Source of the DNA: Chryseobacterium kimseyorum
Lineage (GTDB): Bacteria; Bacteroidota; Bacteroidia; Flavobacteriales; Weeksellaceae
Assembly: GCF_025971945.1 (NCBI RefSeq)
Contig: NZ_JAPDHW010000014.1
Span: 1 to 64,000 of the forward strand
Length of the DNA stretch: 64,000 bases
Direction: 5' to 3'
Shown: positions 53,940 through 62,604 of the stretch, piece by piece
Position numbering within the stretch: the first letter of the stretch is position 1
Layout: each line of letters opens with the position of its first letter
The notes under the pieces: generated by a model
What the model was told of the DNA's origin: nothing
Databases searched by the model: none
The model's input: the letters and a program-made list of their open reading frames with translations, nothing else
Translations under genes and position numbers: made by a program

Positions 53940-55056
53940 GAATTGGGAAAACATCGCCGGACAGGAAAATCTTAAAAAACTTCTTCAGGACAGCATCGCC
54001 GAAAACAGAGTGAGCCACGCCCAGCTTTTTATCGGAAAAGAAGGTTACGGAACGATGCCAATGGTTCTCGCATATGCAAAAGAAATACTGAGCCGCGAAA
54101 ACGCGCACGCAGCTTCAAAAGTGGAACATCTCAATCACTTGGATCTGCATTTCTGTTTTCCTGTATTTACCGACAACAAAAATTCATTAAGCAAAAATAA
54201 ATTTGATCAGTTCAGAGAAATGATTCTCGAATCGCCTTACGCAAGTTATGATGACTGGACGGCTTTTTTAGAATCAGAAAACAAACAGCTGTTTATTTCC
54301 GCAGATGAAATTGACGATCAAAACCAGAAGTTTGCTCTTAAAAGTTTTGAAGGCGGAACCAAAATTCTTATTGTTTGGCGTGCAGACAAGATGAATATCG
54401 CAGCTTCCAACAAATTCCTAAAGTTTCTGGAAGAACCCCCTGCAAAAACGATTATTCTTTTGACCGCAGAAAGCGCTGACGATATTTTACCAACCATACT
54501 TTCCCGTACACAGATTGTAGAAGTTCCCAGAATTGCAGACGACGATTTGATCAATTATATACAGAATAAATTATCTGCTTCGCAGGATCAGTCTAAAACC
54601 GTAGCGCATGAAGCACAGGGGAATTTAAATGAGGCCATCAAACTTTTACATTCGGAAATTAAAAATCCTGAGTTTGAAAAGCTCTTTGTGCAATGGGTTC
54701 GTGATGCGTTTATGGTGAAAAAGAAACCTGAATTTTTAAAGAATATTATCCTTTGGGCTAGAGAAATTGCCAGCTGGAACAGAGAAAAACAGAAAAATTT
54801 TCTCAACTATGCTTCAGAAATTTTCAGATTGGCTTTATTGCAAAATTATCAGTCTGAAAACCTCGTTTACAAAAAGATCGATGCGAACGGATTTAACTGG
54901 GCTGGTTTTTCAAAATACATCACCGGTGCCAATATCGTTTCGATACTGGAAGAAATCAACGACGCGGATCATCATTTAACCCGGAACGGAAATCCTAAAA
55001 TTGTCTGGACAGATTTAGGAATTAAACTCTCAAGATATATCCATAAAAGCTCATAG
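53938..55056 (+). CDS. holB: DNA polymerase III delta' subunit
   Basis: A clamp-loader subunit of the replication machine. The 372-residue AAA+ protein starts NWENIAGQENLKKLLQDSI. It has a degenerate ATP loop (FIGKEGYGTMPMV) as expected for delta', and the conserved block NKFLKFLEEPPAKTIILLTA with LPTILSRTQIVEVP. A perfect TTCG-loop terminator follows. The promoter box leaves only 4 nt before the ATG. Confidence 0.9.
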   Translation: MNWENIAGQENLKKLLQDSIAENRVSHAQLFIGKEGYGTMPMVLAYAKEILSRENAHAASKVEHLNHLDLHFCFPVFTDNKNSLSKNKFDQFREMILESPYASYDDWTAFLESENKQLFISADEIDDQNQKFALKSFEGGTKILIVWRADKMNIAASNKFLKFLEEPPAKTIILLTAESADDILPTILSRTQIVEVPRIADDDLINYIQNKLSASQDQSKTVAHEAQGNLNEAIKLLHSEIKNPEFEKLFVQWVRDAFMVKKKPEFLKNIILWAREIASWNREKQKNFLNYASEIFRLALLQNYQSENLVYKKIDANGFNWAGFSKYITGANIVSILEEINDADHHLTRNGNPKIVWTDLGIKLSRYIHKSS

Positions 55057-55085
55057 AAATTCAGACTTCGGTCTGAATTTTTTTT
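55057..55085 (+). terminator. Terminator after the delta' gene
   Basis: AAATTCAGAC and GTCTGAATTT pair perfectly around a TTCG tetraloop and run into T. The rest of the gap to 55264 shows no gene. Confidence 0.9.
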
Positions 55086-55264
55086 GATCTAATCTACAGT
55101 GGTGTCGCTAAAATATTACTATTCTCGCAGATTTTGCAGATTGAGCAGATTTTACTTAAATCAACTCAATCTGTCTGAAGTTTATTTACTTCCACAAAAT
55201 ATCAGATTACTTCTTCGATTATCAGAATCTATTTATCTGATATTTAAAATCTAAATTAAAAATC

Positions 55265-55280
55265 AATCAAACGTTTGATT
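55265..55280. promoter_or_regulatory. Probable TetR operator overlapping the -33 element
   Basis: AATCAAACGTTTGATT is a perfect 16-bp palindrome. Its TTTG (55274-55277) lies 20 bp before the -7 box TACATTTG, so it is also the likely -33 element. A dimeric regulator bound here would block the promoter. Confidence 0.75.
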
Positions 55281-55297
55281 TTTGTTAAAATTCGATG

Positions 55298-55305
55298 TAC
55301 ATTTG
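55298..55305 (+). promoter_or_regulatory. -7 promoter box of the efflux operon
   Basis: TACATTTG, 20 bp after the TTTG of the palindrome and 21 nt before the tetR ATG. This is the best-formed -33/-7 pair in the window. Confidence 0.75.
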
Positions 55306-55326
55306 CACCCGAAAAAACACCATATT

Positions 55327-55953
55327 ATGATTTCAAAAGAAGAAAATATATTGTTTGCTGCCGAGAAACTCTTTGCAGAAAAGGGTTTTCCCGGAACTTC
55401 GACGAGAGAAATCTCCAAAGCTGCGAACGTCAATATTTCGATGATCTCTTATTATTTCGGTTCAAAAGAAAAATTGTACGAGAAATTGGTGGAATACAGA
55501 ATGAAGGAGGGACAGTTTTTTTCAAAAGAACTTTTAGAGCGTACAGATATCAATGAATGGGAAAAAGTTGAAAGGATTGTTGATCAGTTTGCAGGAAGAG
55601 TGCGCAATCACAGAATGTTTTTCAGAATCATGCAGCGGGAGCAGCTGTACAGTGACAATCCGCAGATTGTTGAATTTCTGAAAGAGACCAAACTGAGTTT
55701 TATCACAATGTATTCAAAAATTCTGGAAAGCGGTTTGGAAAAAGGAATTTTTACTAAAAATCCACCGATCTATCTGCTGCATTCTACGGTAAGCGGAACC
55801 TTATTTTACGCTTCCAATGCCAAACAGATGTACAAAGATTTTCTTAAAAATGAGGAAGACGAAATGGTTTTTGAAGAAACCTATTTCAACGAACTTACAC
55901 AACATATAAAACATATTTTAAAAGACCTTTTAGGTTATGAAGAGAATAAATAA
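55327..55953 (+). CDS. TetR family transcriptional regulator of the efflux operon
   Basis: A 208-residue regulator. I choose the ATG at 55327 (MISKEENILFAAEKLFAEKG); a longer frame to 55282 would include the promoter. The N-terminal helix-turn-helix reads TSTREISKAANVNISMISYYF (about 22-42); the rest is a helical ligand domain. It overlaps the TolC gene by 17 bp. A palindrome over its own promoter suggests that it represses itself and the three pump genes until a drug or metabolite binds. Confidence 0.92.
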   Translation: MISKEENILFAAEKLFAEKGFPGTSTREISKAANVNISMISYYFGSKEKLYEKLVEYRMKEGQFFSKELLERTDINEWEKVERIVDQFAGRVRNHRMFFRIMQREQLYSDNPQIVEFLKETKLSFITMYSKILESGLEKGIFTKNPPIYLLHSTVSGTLFYASNAKQMYKDFLKNEEDEMVFEETYFNELTQHIKHILKDLLGYEENK

Positions 55954-57250
55954 CTCAGTTCTTGTACTGTCCCTTTTCGCAGGAATGATGTACACACACG
56001 CTCAGGAGAAAAAACAGCTCAGCCTTGATGAAGCCGTACAGTTGGGAATCCAGAACAGTAAAAGTTTAAAAATAGATGCCGCCAAAATAGAAGAAGCAAC
56101 CGCCGATCTGCTGGCTGCTAAAAACCGACAGCTTCCGGATCTGTCAGTTTCAGCAAGCTATCTTTATCTTCCGGTAAGACCGACGATTGATTTGAAAATT
56201 CCCGGTGTTTCAACTGCAGGAAGTCCTGAAGTACATCAGGTAGCTTACGGTTCTGCCAATGTTACCGTTCCGATTTACAGTGGCGGAAGAATTAAATATG
56301 GTATTCAGTCGGCAAAATATCTGGTGGAAGCATCAAAATTAAGCACTGAAAATGATAAAGTTGCGATTGCTTACAACGTGGCTCAGGCTTACAATAATTT
56401 GTTCAAAGCCAATCAGTCTATTAAAGTTTTAGAAGAAAACCTTTCAGCATCTCAAAAAAGAGACGAAACTTTTCTGAAGCTTGAAAATAACGGAGTGATC
56501 GCAAGAAACGACCGTTTAAAAGCAAACCTTCAGACTTCAAATATTGAACTGCAACTTTTGGAAGCACAAAACAATTACAATATCGCCAATATCAATATGG
56601 ATCTGTTGTTAGGACTTCCTGAGAATACCGAAATTGAAGTTGATCAGCAGTATATTAATGAAGCAGATGATGTGAAGACGGTTGATTTTTATTTAAATGA
56701 AGCCAGAGAAAACCGTAAAGATCTGCAGGCTTTAGACCAACAGAGAAAAGCAGCAGAACTGGGAACGAAATCTGCAAAAGCAGAAAATCTTCCATCGATT
56801 GCCTTTACTGGTGGTTATGTGGCGGCGGATATTCCTAAATTTTTAACGATTTACAACGCAGTGAATGTTGGAGTAGGGGTTTCTTACAATTTATCAAATC
56901 TCTGGAAAGAAAATTCAGCATTGAAGCAGTCTAAAGCGAGAGAAATGCAGCTGTCGGCAACCAATGAAATGATGAATGACAACATTAAACTGGAAGTCAA
57001 CAGAGAATATCAGAATTCAGATTATTCTAAAAAGAGAATTGCGGTATTCGAAAAAGCTGCGGTTCAGGCAAATGAAAATTACAGAATTACAAAAAATAAA
57101 TACGATAACGGTTTGGCAACGATGACCGAACTTCTGGATGCTGATGCAGCGCAAATAGCAGCCAACGTCGGAGTGATCAATGCAAAAGCTGATGCAGCCT
57201 TGGCATACAGAAAACTATTACAGACTACAGGAACTTTAACAATCAAATAA
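55937..57250 (+). CDS. TolC family outer-membrane efflux protein
   Basis: A 437-residue outer-membrane channel with a signal peptide (about 1-22), then two repeats of long coiled-coil helices typical of OEP/TolC proteins (LSLDEAVQLGIQNSKSLKIDAAKIEEA at the start). It is the exit duct of a tripartite pump with the HlyD-like and DHA2 proteins encoded next. It overlaps tetR and is 19 bp from the adaptor gene. Confidence 0.93.
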   Translation: MKRINNSVLVLSLFAGMMYTHAQEKKQLSLDEAVQLGIQNSKSLKIDAAKIEEATADLLAAKNRQLPDLSVSASYLYLPVRPTIDLKIPGVSTAGSPEVHQVAYGSANVTVPIYSGGRIKYGIQSAKYLVEASKLSTENDKVAIAYNVAQAYNNLFKANQSIKVLEENLSASQKRDETFLKLENNGVIARNDRLKANLQTSNIELQLLEAQNNYNIANINMDLLLGLPENTEIEVDQQYINEADDVKTVDFYLNEARENRKDLQALDQQRKAAELGTKSAKAENLPSIAFTGGYVAADIPKFLTIYNAVNVGVGVSYNLSNLWKENSALKQSKAREMQLSATNEMMNDNIKLEVNREYQNSDYSKKRIAVFEKAAVQANENYRITKNKYDNGLATMTELLDADAAQIAANVGVINAKADAALAYRKLLQTTGTLTIK

Positions 57251-57269
57251 AAACAGAACGATATCCAAA

Positions 57270-58373
57270 ATGGAAAATAACAATACTCAAGTAACTGAAC
57301 CGAAAAAGAAAAAAAGTTTAGTTTTCCCCATCATTTTAGCAGTAATCATCGTCGTAGGTGGAATCTACGGTTACAGAACCTATTCTTACGGACAGGTTCA
57401 CGAAGAGACAGATGATGCTCAGATAGCATCAAACATGAATCCTGTAATTTCAAAAATTTCAGGTTACGTGGCAGAAGTAAAAGTGAAAGACAATCAGTTT
57501 GTAAAAAAGGGTGATACTTTGGTGATCTTAGACAATAAAGATCAGAGAATGGCTTTGGAACAGGCTCAGGCAGCTTTGTCAACGGCGAAGAGCAATATTT
57601 CTTCTGCTCAGTCTTCTACCAACGCTACTTCAAAAAATATCAGCAGTTCGCAAGCCGCAGTAGCAACAGCGAATGCACAGATTGAAGCTGCAAAAGTAAA
57701 CGTCTGGAAAACTTCTCAGGATTTAAAAAGATATTCAGTTTTGGTAAAAGACCATTCGATTACGGAACAGCAGTATGAGCAGGCTTTGGCTGCAAAACAG
57801 TCTGCAGATAAACAGTTGCAGGTTTTGGTTGATACAAGAAATCAGATTGCACAGCAAACCGGAATCGCTTCTTCTCAGACTGAGGCAAGTTCTCAGCAGA
57901 TTTCTGTGGCAGGTTCGGTAGCGAAACAGAGAGAAGTAGATGTGGAAAGTGCAAGATTAAATCTTTCTTACACGGTGATTACAGCTCCTGAAGATGGTTT
58001 TGTAGGAAAAGTTCCTATCCAGGCAGGACAGTTTTTGCAGGCGGGTTCTCAGTTATTCAGTCTGGTTAAAAATGATCAGAAATGGGTAATTGCTAACTTT
58101 AAAGAAACTCAGGTTGCTAAAATGGTGGAAGGACAGAAAGTGAAAATCGAGATCGATGCTTTTCCTGATACTGAGTTTGAAGGAGTGGTGAGTTCATTCT
58201 CTCCGGCGACAGGTTCTACATTCTCAATTTTGCCTCCCGATAACGCGAGTGGAAACTTTGTAAAAGTGGTTCAGAGACTTCCAATTAAAATCGATTTTGT
58301 AAAATTGGATCCGAATATTGCCAAAAGACTGAGAACAGGAATGAATGTGAAAGCAGAAGTTTCTTTGAAATAA
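57270..58373 (+). CDS. HlyD/EmrA-type membrane fusion protein
   Basis: A 367-residue periplasmic adaptor. One N-terminal membrane helix (about 16-35: VFPIILAVIIVVGGIYGY) is followed by a biotinyl-lipoyl half (ISGYVAEVKVKDNQFVKKGDTLVIL), a long coiled coil (about 90-215), the second lipoyl half (ITAPEDGFVGKVPIQAGQFL) and a beta-barrel. It links the DHA2 pump to the TolC channel, as in EmrAB-TolC. Confidence 0.94.
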   Translation: MENNNTQVTEPKKKKSLVFPIILAVIIVVGGIYGYRTYSYGQVHEETDDAQIASNMNPVISKISGYVAEVKVKDNQFVKKGDTLVILDNKDQRMALEQAQAALSTAKSNISSAQSSTNATSKNISSSQAAVATANAQIEAAKVNVWKTSQDLKRYSVLVKDHSITEQQYEQALAAKQSADKQLQVLVDTRNQIAQQTGIASSQTEASSQQISVAGSVAKQREVDVESARLNLSYTVITAPEDGFVGKVPIQAGQFLQAGSQLFSLVKNDQKWVIANFKETQVAKMVEGQKVKIEIDAFPDTEFEGVVSSFSPATGSTFSILPPDNASGNFVKVVQRLPIKIDFVKLDPNIAKRLRTGMNVKAEVSLK

Positions 58374-58754
58374 GAAACAAACTTAAGAGCCAAGTAAAAA
58401 GTAAAAAGTAAAAAGTTTTAATACTGCTTATGAATTACTTTTTCTCACATAATATTTAAATAAGTGGATTGTCAGTTTTGCTGAAGCAAGTCGATTCTCA
58501 ATGCTGAGGAATTAGATGCAGAAAGATGCTGAGGATTTTGAAGGAGATTAATGTCAGACTGGAAATGCTGGAGATTAATGTCAGATTGAAAATGGTGAAG
58601 AATAAATTGACAACGATGTTGAATGATGATTGGCAGTTCACTTTTATTATAAAAAATTCTTAAAGAAGAGGAACACTGATGTTGGAGTTTGAGAGGTATT
58701 TTTTTCTTAATCTCAGCCTTAACCTCAACCTCCTTTAAACACACAAATAAATTA
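58374..58754. other. 381-bp gap inside the efflux operon with tandem repeats
   Basis: The gap between adaptor and pump holds AGTAAAA repeated three times (58393-58416). It also holds two tandem 27-bp copies (58543-58569 and 58570-58596) that both begin GGAGATTAATGTCAGA. No gene is convincing; reading frames here are short or are shadows. An mRNA structure or a recent expansion could explain the length. Confidence 0.6.
58543..58596. repeat. Two tandem 27-bp repeats
   Basis: Both copies begin GGAGATTAATGTCAGA and differ at a few positions (CTGGAAATGCT versus TTGAAAATGGT). Confidence 0.75.
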
Positions 58755-60329
58755 ATGCAAGATTCATTAGTAGAATATGGAGCCCGAAGAGTGATCATCA
58801 CGATCACAGCGATTCTTTGTGCTTTGCTTGAAATTGTGGATTCCACGATTGTGAACGTTGCCCTGAACGAGATGAAGGGGAACATGGGAGCCACGCTTTC
58901 TGAAGTGGGATGGGTGATTACAGCGTATGCGATTGGTAACGTGATTGTGGTGCCAATGACTAGCTGGCTTTCACAACAGTTTGGAAGAAGAAATTATTTT
59001 GCCGCTTCCATTATTATCTTTACTATTTTCTCATTCTTATGCGGAAATGCCGACAATATCTGGGAACTGGTATTTTTCAGACTCTGTCAGGGAATTGGAG
59101 GTGGAGCTTTGCTTGTAACTTCACAAACGATCATCACAGAATCCTATCCCGTCGAAAAACGGAGTATGGCTCAGGCTATTTATGGTTTGGGAGTAATTAT
59201 CGGTCCAACACTGGGTCCGCCACTGGGAGGTTATATTGTTGATAATTACAGCTGGCCGTATATTTTTTATATTAATATTCCAATCGGGATTGCAGCGACT
59301 TTGATGACATTGCAGTTTGTAAAAAGTCCGAAATTCTCTGAGAAACGTAAGGCTTCAGATGTTGACTGGTTAGGTATTATGCTTTTAGCATTGACAGTCG
59401 GTTCTCTACAGTTTATTCTGGAAAGAGGTCATGAAGAAGACTGGTTTGAAAGCGGAATGATCGTTACTTTCACTACAACAGCTGTTTTAGGATTTATCTT
59501 ATTCCTCTGGCGAGAATTAACCTTTAAATATCCGATTGTAGAACTCCGTGTTTTAAAAAATGGAAATTTAAGAATCGGAACCGTGATGTCCTTTGTGTTA
59601 GGATTTGGTCTGTATGGTTCAACATTTATCGTTCCATTGTATACACAGAGTATTTTAGGCTGGACGGCACTTCAGTCCGGAGCATTAATGATTCCGGCAG
59701 CTTTAACGACAGCGTTTATGATGCCGATTATCGGCAGGTTACTTTCTAAAGGCGCAAAACAGCAGATTTTAGTTTCATTGGGATTATTTATCTTCTTCGT
59801 CTACAGTTTCTGGGGTTACAAAATATTAACACCTGACACCAGTAAAGAAGCATTTTTCTGGATGCTGATAGTAAGAGGAATGGGACTTGGTTTACTGTTT
59901 ATTCCGATTACTTCACTTTCATTAAGTACATTGAAAGGTCAGGAAATCGGGCAGGGCGCAGCCTTTACAGGAATGATGCGACAGTTGGGTGGTTCTTTCG
60001 GAATCGCTGCGATTACAACATTTATTGCCAACGCCAGCCAAAAGTACAGGGTGAATTTAATATCCCATCTTGATGGCGACAGTCTCGATGTTCAGCAGCG
60101 ACTGGCAGGTTTAAAAGCTAATTTTATTGCTAAAGGAATGACTCCCGATGCTGCTATGAATGCCGCTTACAAAGTCTTGGATATGACCGTCACCAAACAG
60201 GCAACCGTGCTGTCTTATATGGATGTTTTTCTATATTTGGGAATAGCCTTCCTGGTCTGTATCCCGTTTATCCTGTTTATCAGAGAACGGAAAAGCAAAG
60301 AAAAAATAGATTTAAGTGGTGTACACTAA
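58755..60329 (+). CDS. DHA2 family MFS efflux pump (EmrB/QacA type)
   Basis: A 524-residue, 14-helix major-facilitator antiporter. I choose the ATG at 58755 (MQDSLVEYGARRVIITITA). Motif D1 (LEIVDSTIVNVAL) near the N-terminus, the GRR loop (SQQFGRRNYF) and motif C (GLGVIIGPTLGPPLGGYIVD) are all present. It is the inner-membrane pump of the tripartite system with the preceding HlyD and TolC genes. The drug range is unknown. A terminator follows. Confidence 0.94.
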   Translation: MQDSLVEYGARRVIITITAILCALLEIVDSTIVNVALNEMKGNMGATLSEVGWVITAYAIGNVIVVPMTSWLSQQFGRRNYFAASIIIFTIFSFLCGNADNIWELVFFRLCQGIGGGALLVTSQTIITESYPVEKRSMAQAIYGLGVIIGPTLGPPLGGYIVDNYSWPYIFYINIPIGIAATLMTLQFVKSPKFSEKRKASDVDWLGIMLLALTVGSLQFILERGHEEDWFESGMIVTFTTTAVLGFILFLWRELTFKYPIVELRVLKNGNLRIGTVMSFVLGFGLYGSTFIVPLYTQSILGWTALQSGALMIPAALTTAFMMPIIGRLLSKGAKQQILVSLGLFIFFVYSFWGYKILTPDTSKEAFFWMLIVRGMGLGLLFIPITSLSLSTLKGQEIGQGAAFTGMMRQLGGSFGIAAITTFIANASQKYRVNLISHLDGDSLDVQQRLAGLKANFIAKGMTPDAAMNAAYKVLDMTVTKQATVLSYMDVFLYLGIAFLVCIPFILFIRERKSKEKIDLSGVH

Positions 60330-60336
60330 AAAATAT

Positions 60337-60366
60337 AAACCTCTGATGATTTCAGAGGTTTTTTTG
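60337..60366 (+). terminator. Terminator of the efflux operon
   Basis: AAACCTCTGA and TCAGAGGTTT pair perfectly around TGATT and run into T. Confidence 0.88.
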
Positions 60367-60420
60367 TTGAATTCATAAAGGGACAGGCTGTCACGGATGT
60401 ATCTTTGCCTAACCGATAAT

Positions 60421-60463
60421 GGTTTGAACTTTCCCAACTTGGGAAAGTCTCCCTCCAAACCAG
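60421..60463. repeat. Palindromic intergenic repeat, copy 1
   Basis: A unit of about 43 bp whose centre is CTTTCCCAACTTGGGAAAG (60429-60447), a 9-bp-arm palindrome. A similar unit lies at 60504-60545. Confidence 0.75.
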
Positions 60464-60503
60464 GGCAACAAAATATGACGTGTGTTTTGTCTCCCCTGAA
60501 ACA

Positions 60504-60545
60504 GGTTCTCACCGTCCCAATTTGGGAAAGCTTCCCCCGAAACAG
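60504..60545. repeat. Palindromic intergenic repeat, copy 2
   Basis: Related to copy 1 along its length: GGTT, then a TCCCAATTTGGGA centre (60515-60527), then a CTTCCCCCGAAACAG tail. A CCCTGAAACAG piece at 60494-60504 looks like the tail of a third, broken unit. Confidence 0.75.
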
Positions 60546-60574
60546 ATTTTGACCGATGTGACATTTTAATATGA

Positions 60575-60937
60575 TTAATTATCAATGCTTGCCTTATGCA
60601 TTGTTCCCCATTTATCCAGTTCTACGATAACAGGTTTTAGCTGATAGCCAATTTCAGTCAGTTCATATTCAACTCTTGGCGGAACTTCGGCGAAAACGGT
60701 TCTTGTCACAATTTTATCCTCCTCCAGTTTTCTAAGTTGAAGCGTGAGCATACGTTCTGTAATATTTCCAAGGCTTTTTCTCAGTTCCCCGAATCTAAGT
60801 TTTCCATTAATTAAATAACTGCAGATCGCCAGTGACCATTGTCCGCCAATCAGTTTGGATGCGTAGAGCTCCGGACACTCTTCTACAAGGGCTTTTTTAT
60901 TGGCGAAATTGGTCGAGGTTTCCTTTATTTTAGTCAT
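60575..60937 (-). CDS. HxlR family transcriptional regulator
   Basis: A 120-residue winged-helix regulator. The HxlR pattern is present: CPELYASKLIGGQWSLAICSYL, RFGELRKSLGNITERMLTLQLRKLEEDKIVTRTVFAEVPPRVEYEL and TEIGYQLKPVI. Members bind inverted repeats and often respond to oxidants or aldehydes. It is divergent from an NAD(P)H oxidoreductase gene, which it probably controls. Confidence 0.93.
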   Translation of the reverse strand: MTKIKETSTNFANKKALVEECPELYASKLIGGQWSLAICSYLINGKLRFGELRKSLGNITERMLTLQLRKLEEDKIVTRTVFAEVPPRVEYELTEIGYQLKPVIVELDKWGTMHKASIDN

Positions 60938-60960
60938 TACTTACATTTTTTATAGTACCG

Positions 60961-60989
60961 TACAATTGGTGGCTACTATCCGAATTGTA
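60961..60989. promoter_or_regulatory. Candidate HxlR operator
   Basis: TACAATT and AATTGTA form an inverted repeat with a 15-bp spacer between the divergent genes, upstream of the oxidoreductase -7 box. Confidence 0.5.
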
Positions 60990-61001
60990 AGTTACACTTA
61001 T

Positions 61002-61009
61002 TATTTTTG
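61002..61009 (+). promoter_or_regulatory. -7 promoter box of the oxidoreductase gene
   Basis: TATTTTTG, 18 nt before the ATG at 61028. An AGGAG at 61011-61015 lies in the leader, an unusually clear ribosome-binding sequence for this window, though 12 nt from the ATG. Confidence 0.5.
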
Positions 61010-61027
61010 TAGGAGAAATTTTAAAAT

Positions 61028-61558
61028 ATGAAAACATTAGTAATAGTAACTCATCCTACTATGGACGAATCTTTAATCAACAAAAGATGGGTGGAAGAAC
61101 TGAATAAATTTCCCGAAAAATATGTGGTTCACGAACTGTACAAAGCTTACCCGGATGAAATATTAGATATAAAAAAAGAACAGGAACTGGTGGAAGCGTA
61201 CGACAAGATTATTTTTCAGTTTCCATTTTATTGGTTCGGCAGTCCGTCTCTCTTGAAAAAATGGTTTGATGAAGTTTTGTTACACGGCTGGGCATACGGA
61301 AGCAAAAGCGGATATAAAGTAAGCGGTAAAAAGGTTGCGCTGGCCATATCTGCAGGTGTTGATGATAAAGATTTCAGGGCAGACGGAAAATACAGACATA
61401 CGGTCATTGAATTTACAAGACCTTTTGAGCTCAGTTTTGAGTACATCAGAGCAGACTATCACAAGCCTTTTGTTTACTATGGTTTGGAGCATAATGTTTA
61501 TAAAGAATGGATTGAAAGAAGTGTTCCGATGTATCTGGAATTTATTGATAATCTGTAA
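61028..61558 (+). CDS. NAD(P)H-dependent flavodoxin-fold oxidoreductase (KefF/MdaB type)
   Basis: A 176-residue quinone-reductase-like flavoprotein. The N-terminus KTLVIVTHPTMDESLINKRW and the central FQFPFYWFGSPSLLKKWFDEVLLHGWAYG block are typical of the NQO/KefF group, which reduces quinones or protects against electrophiles. It is divergently placed from an HxlR regulator. A terminator follows. Confidence 0.92.
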   Translation: MKTLVIVTHPTMDESLINKRWVEELNKFPEKYVVHELYKAYPDEILDIKKEQELVEAYDKIIFQFPFYWFGSPSLLKKWFDEVLLHGWAYGSKSGYKVSGKKVALAISAGVDDKDFRADGKYRHTVIEFTRPFELSFEYIRADYHKPFVYYGLEHNVYKEWIERSVPMYLEFIDNL

Positions 61559-61562
61559 AACC

Positions 61563-61594
61563 AAAATCTCTGAAAAACTTCGGAGATTTTTTAT
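61563..61594 (+). terminator. Terminator after the oxidoreductase gene
   Basis: AAAATCTCTGAA and TTCGGAGATTTT pair (one T-G wobble) around AAAC and run into T. Confidence 0.85.
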
Positions 61595-61766
61595 TTATCT
61601 TTAAAAAGATGGTGTCTTAAGATTTTTCTTGCGGTTAAGTGACGGTTTATTTTAAATCAAAACAGAATGGGAATATTGCGTGCATTTTCATGTAGAAATT
61701 AAATTGAGTTCGTACAATCCTTTGGTTGATAAGATGTATCTGTTTTTGAAAAGTAATTTATCAAAA

Positions 61767-62486
61767 TCATTTTTGTTTTAAATATTTTACTAACTCTTCA
61801 ACAATTATAGAATCCTTTTTCGAAAATTGGAAACATTGAATTCCAAGATCATCATTTTTTTTGGTTGTATATAAATAATCAGTGAGCCACCGTCTATCTT
61901 TCGAAAGTATGAATTTCTGATCCAGTGGTGGACCTATTACTGTATTAAATTCTGAGTGACAACTTAGGCAATTATTCTCGTAATGTGTAATCCCAGTACC
62001 GGTTGAGCGACCCACGTACTTTACTTTACCAATGTCTAAAGCTTTAGAAAAATTGTGATTTTCCAACCTGATAGATGAAAATATTTTGGATAACTCTTCT
62101 GATTTATCGCTTTTTGTTGAGTTTATGACAGTGCTGGTTTGTGAATCAATTTTAGGAATATAAACCGCATAAGAACCGTATTCAGATTTTGGAATTTCAA
62201 TAACGATCTCTCTTCCGGCGGCGGTAATTTGCTTAAAGAGGTTGTCATTGAGCGCATTCCGATACATTTTATTACTGTTGCTTCCATATTCAATAAAAAT
62301 AGTGTCTTTTTTATTGGTGATAAAAGAATAATACGAATCAATGGTTTGGGGCTCTACCAACTTCCAATTACTTGGATATTCAAAAGAAATCTTGCCAACT
62401 TTAAATTCTTTTGGAACAGACTTTTCTTCTTTGCAGGCGAAAGCAAAAAATAAAAAGAATAGCAAGCTGTGATTGGGAATTGACAT
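61767..62486 (-). CDS. Lipoprotein with C-terminal cytochrome c haem site
   Basis: A 239-residue probable lipoprotein (N-terminal FAFAC, Cys18). The first 140 residues form a beta-rich domain (VGKISFEYPSNWKLVEPQTI) like those of stress or PsbP-like proteins. The C-terminus carries one haem-binding CLSCH (residues 174-178) with IGPPL soon after, the normal class I cytochrome c layout. A lipid-anchored electron carrier or redox sensor is a reasonable guess. Confidence 0.78.
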   Translation of the reverse strand: MSIPNHSLLFFLFFAFACKEEKSVPKEFKVGKISFEYPSNWKLVEPQTIDSYYSFITNKKDTIFIEYGSNSNKMYRNALNDNLFKQITAAGREIVIEIPKSEYGSYAVYIPKIDSQTSTVINSTKSDKSEELSKIFSSIRLENHNFSKALDIGKVKYVGRSTGTGITHYENNCLSCHSEFNTVIGPPLDQKFILSKDRRWLTDYLYTTKKNDDLGIQCFQFSKKDSIIVEELVKYLKQK

Positions 62487-62564
62487 GATGTTTACCTTTC
62501 AACCAAATATACAAAACAACTCATCAAATCATTCTATTGAGATCTGAAAAATACGCAGAATCCC

Positions 62565-62572
62565 TATCTTTG
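62565..62572 (+). promoter_or_regulatory. -7 promoter box of the second EamA gene
   Basis: TATCTTTG, 32 nt before the TTG start at 62605. Confidence 0.5.
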
Positions 62573-62604
62573 CCTCACCTTAAAGCAATAAATTCCACCT
62601 CCAC

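Noticed and set aside
58472..58894. 140-codon minus-strand frame across the efflux-operon gap
   Set aside because: It is built from the tandem repeats and the antisense of the DHA2 gene start, has low-complexity repeats of HHFQSDINL, and has no ribosome site or family match.
60312..60512. 66-codon minus-strand frame between the DHA2 pump and HxlR genes
   Set aside because: It spans a terminator and the palindromic repeats, so it is not a plausible gene.
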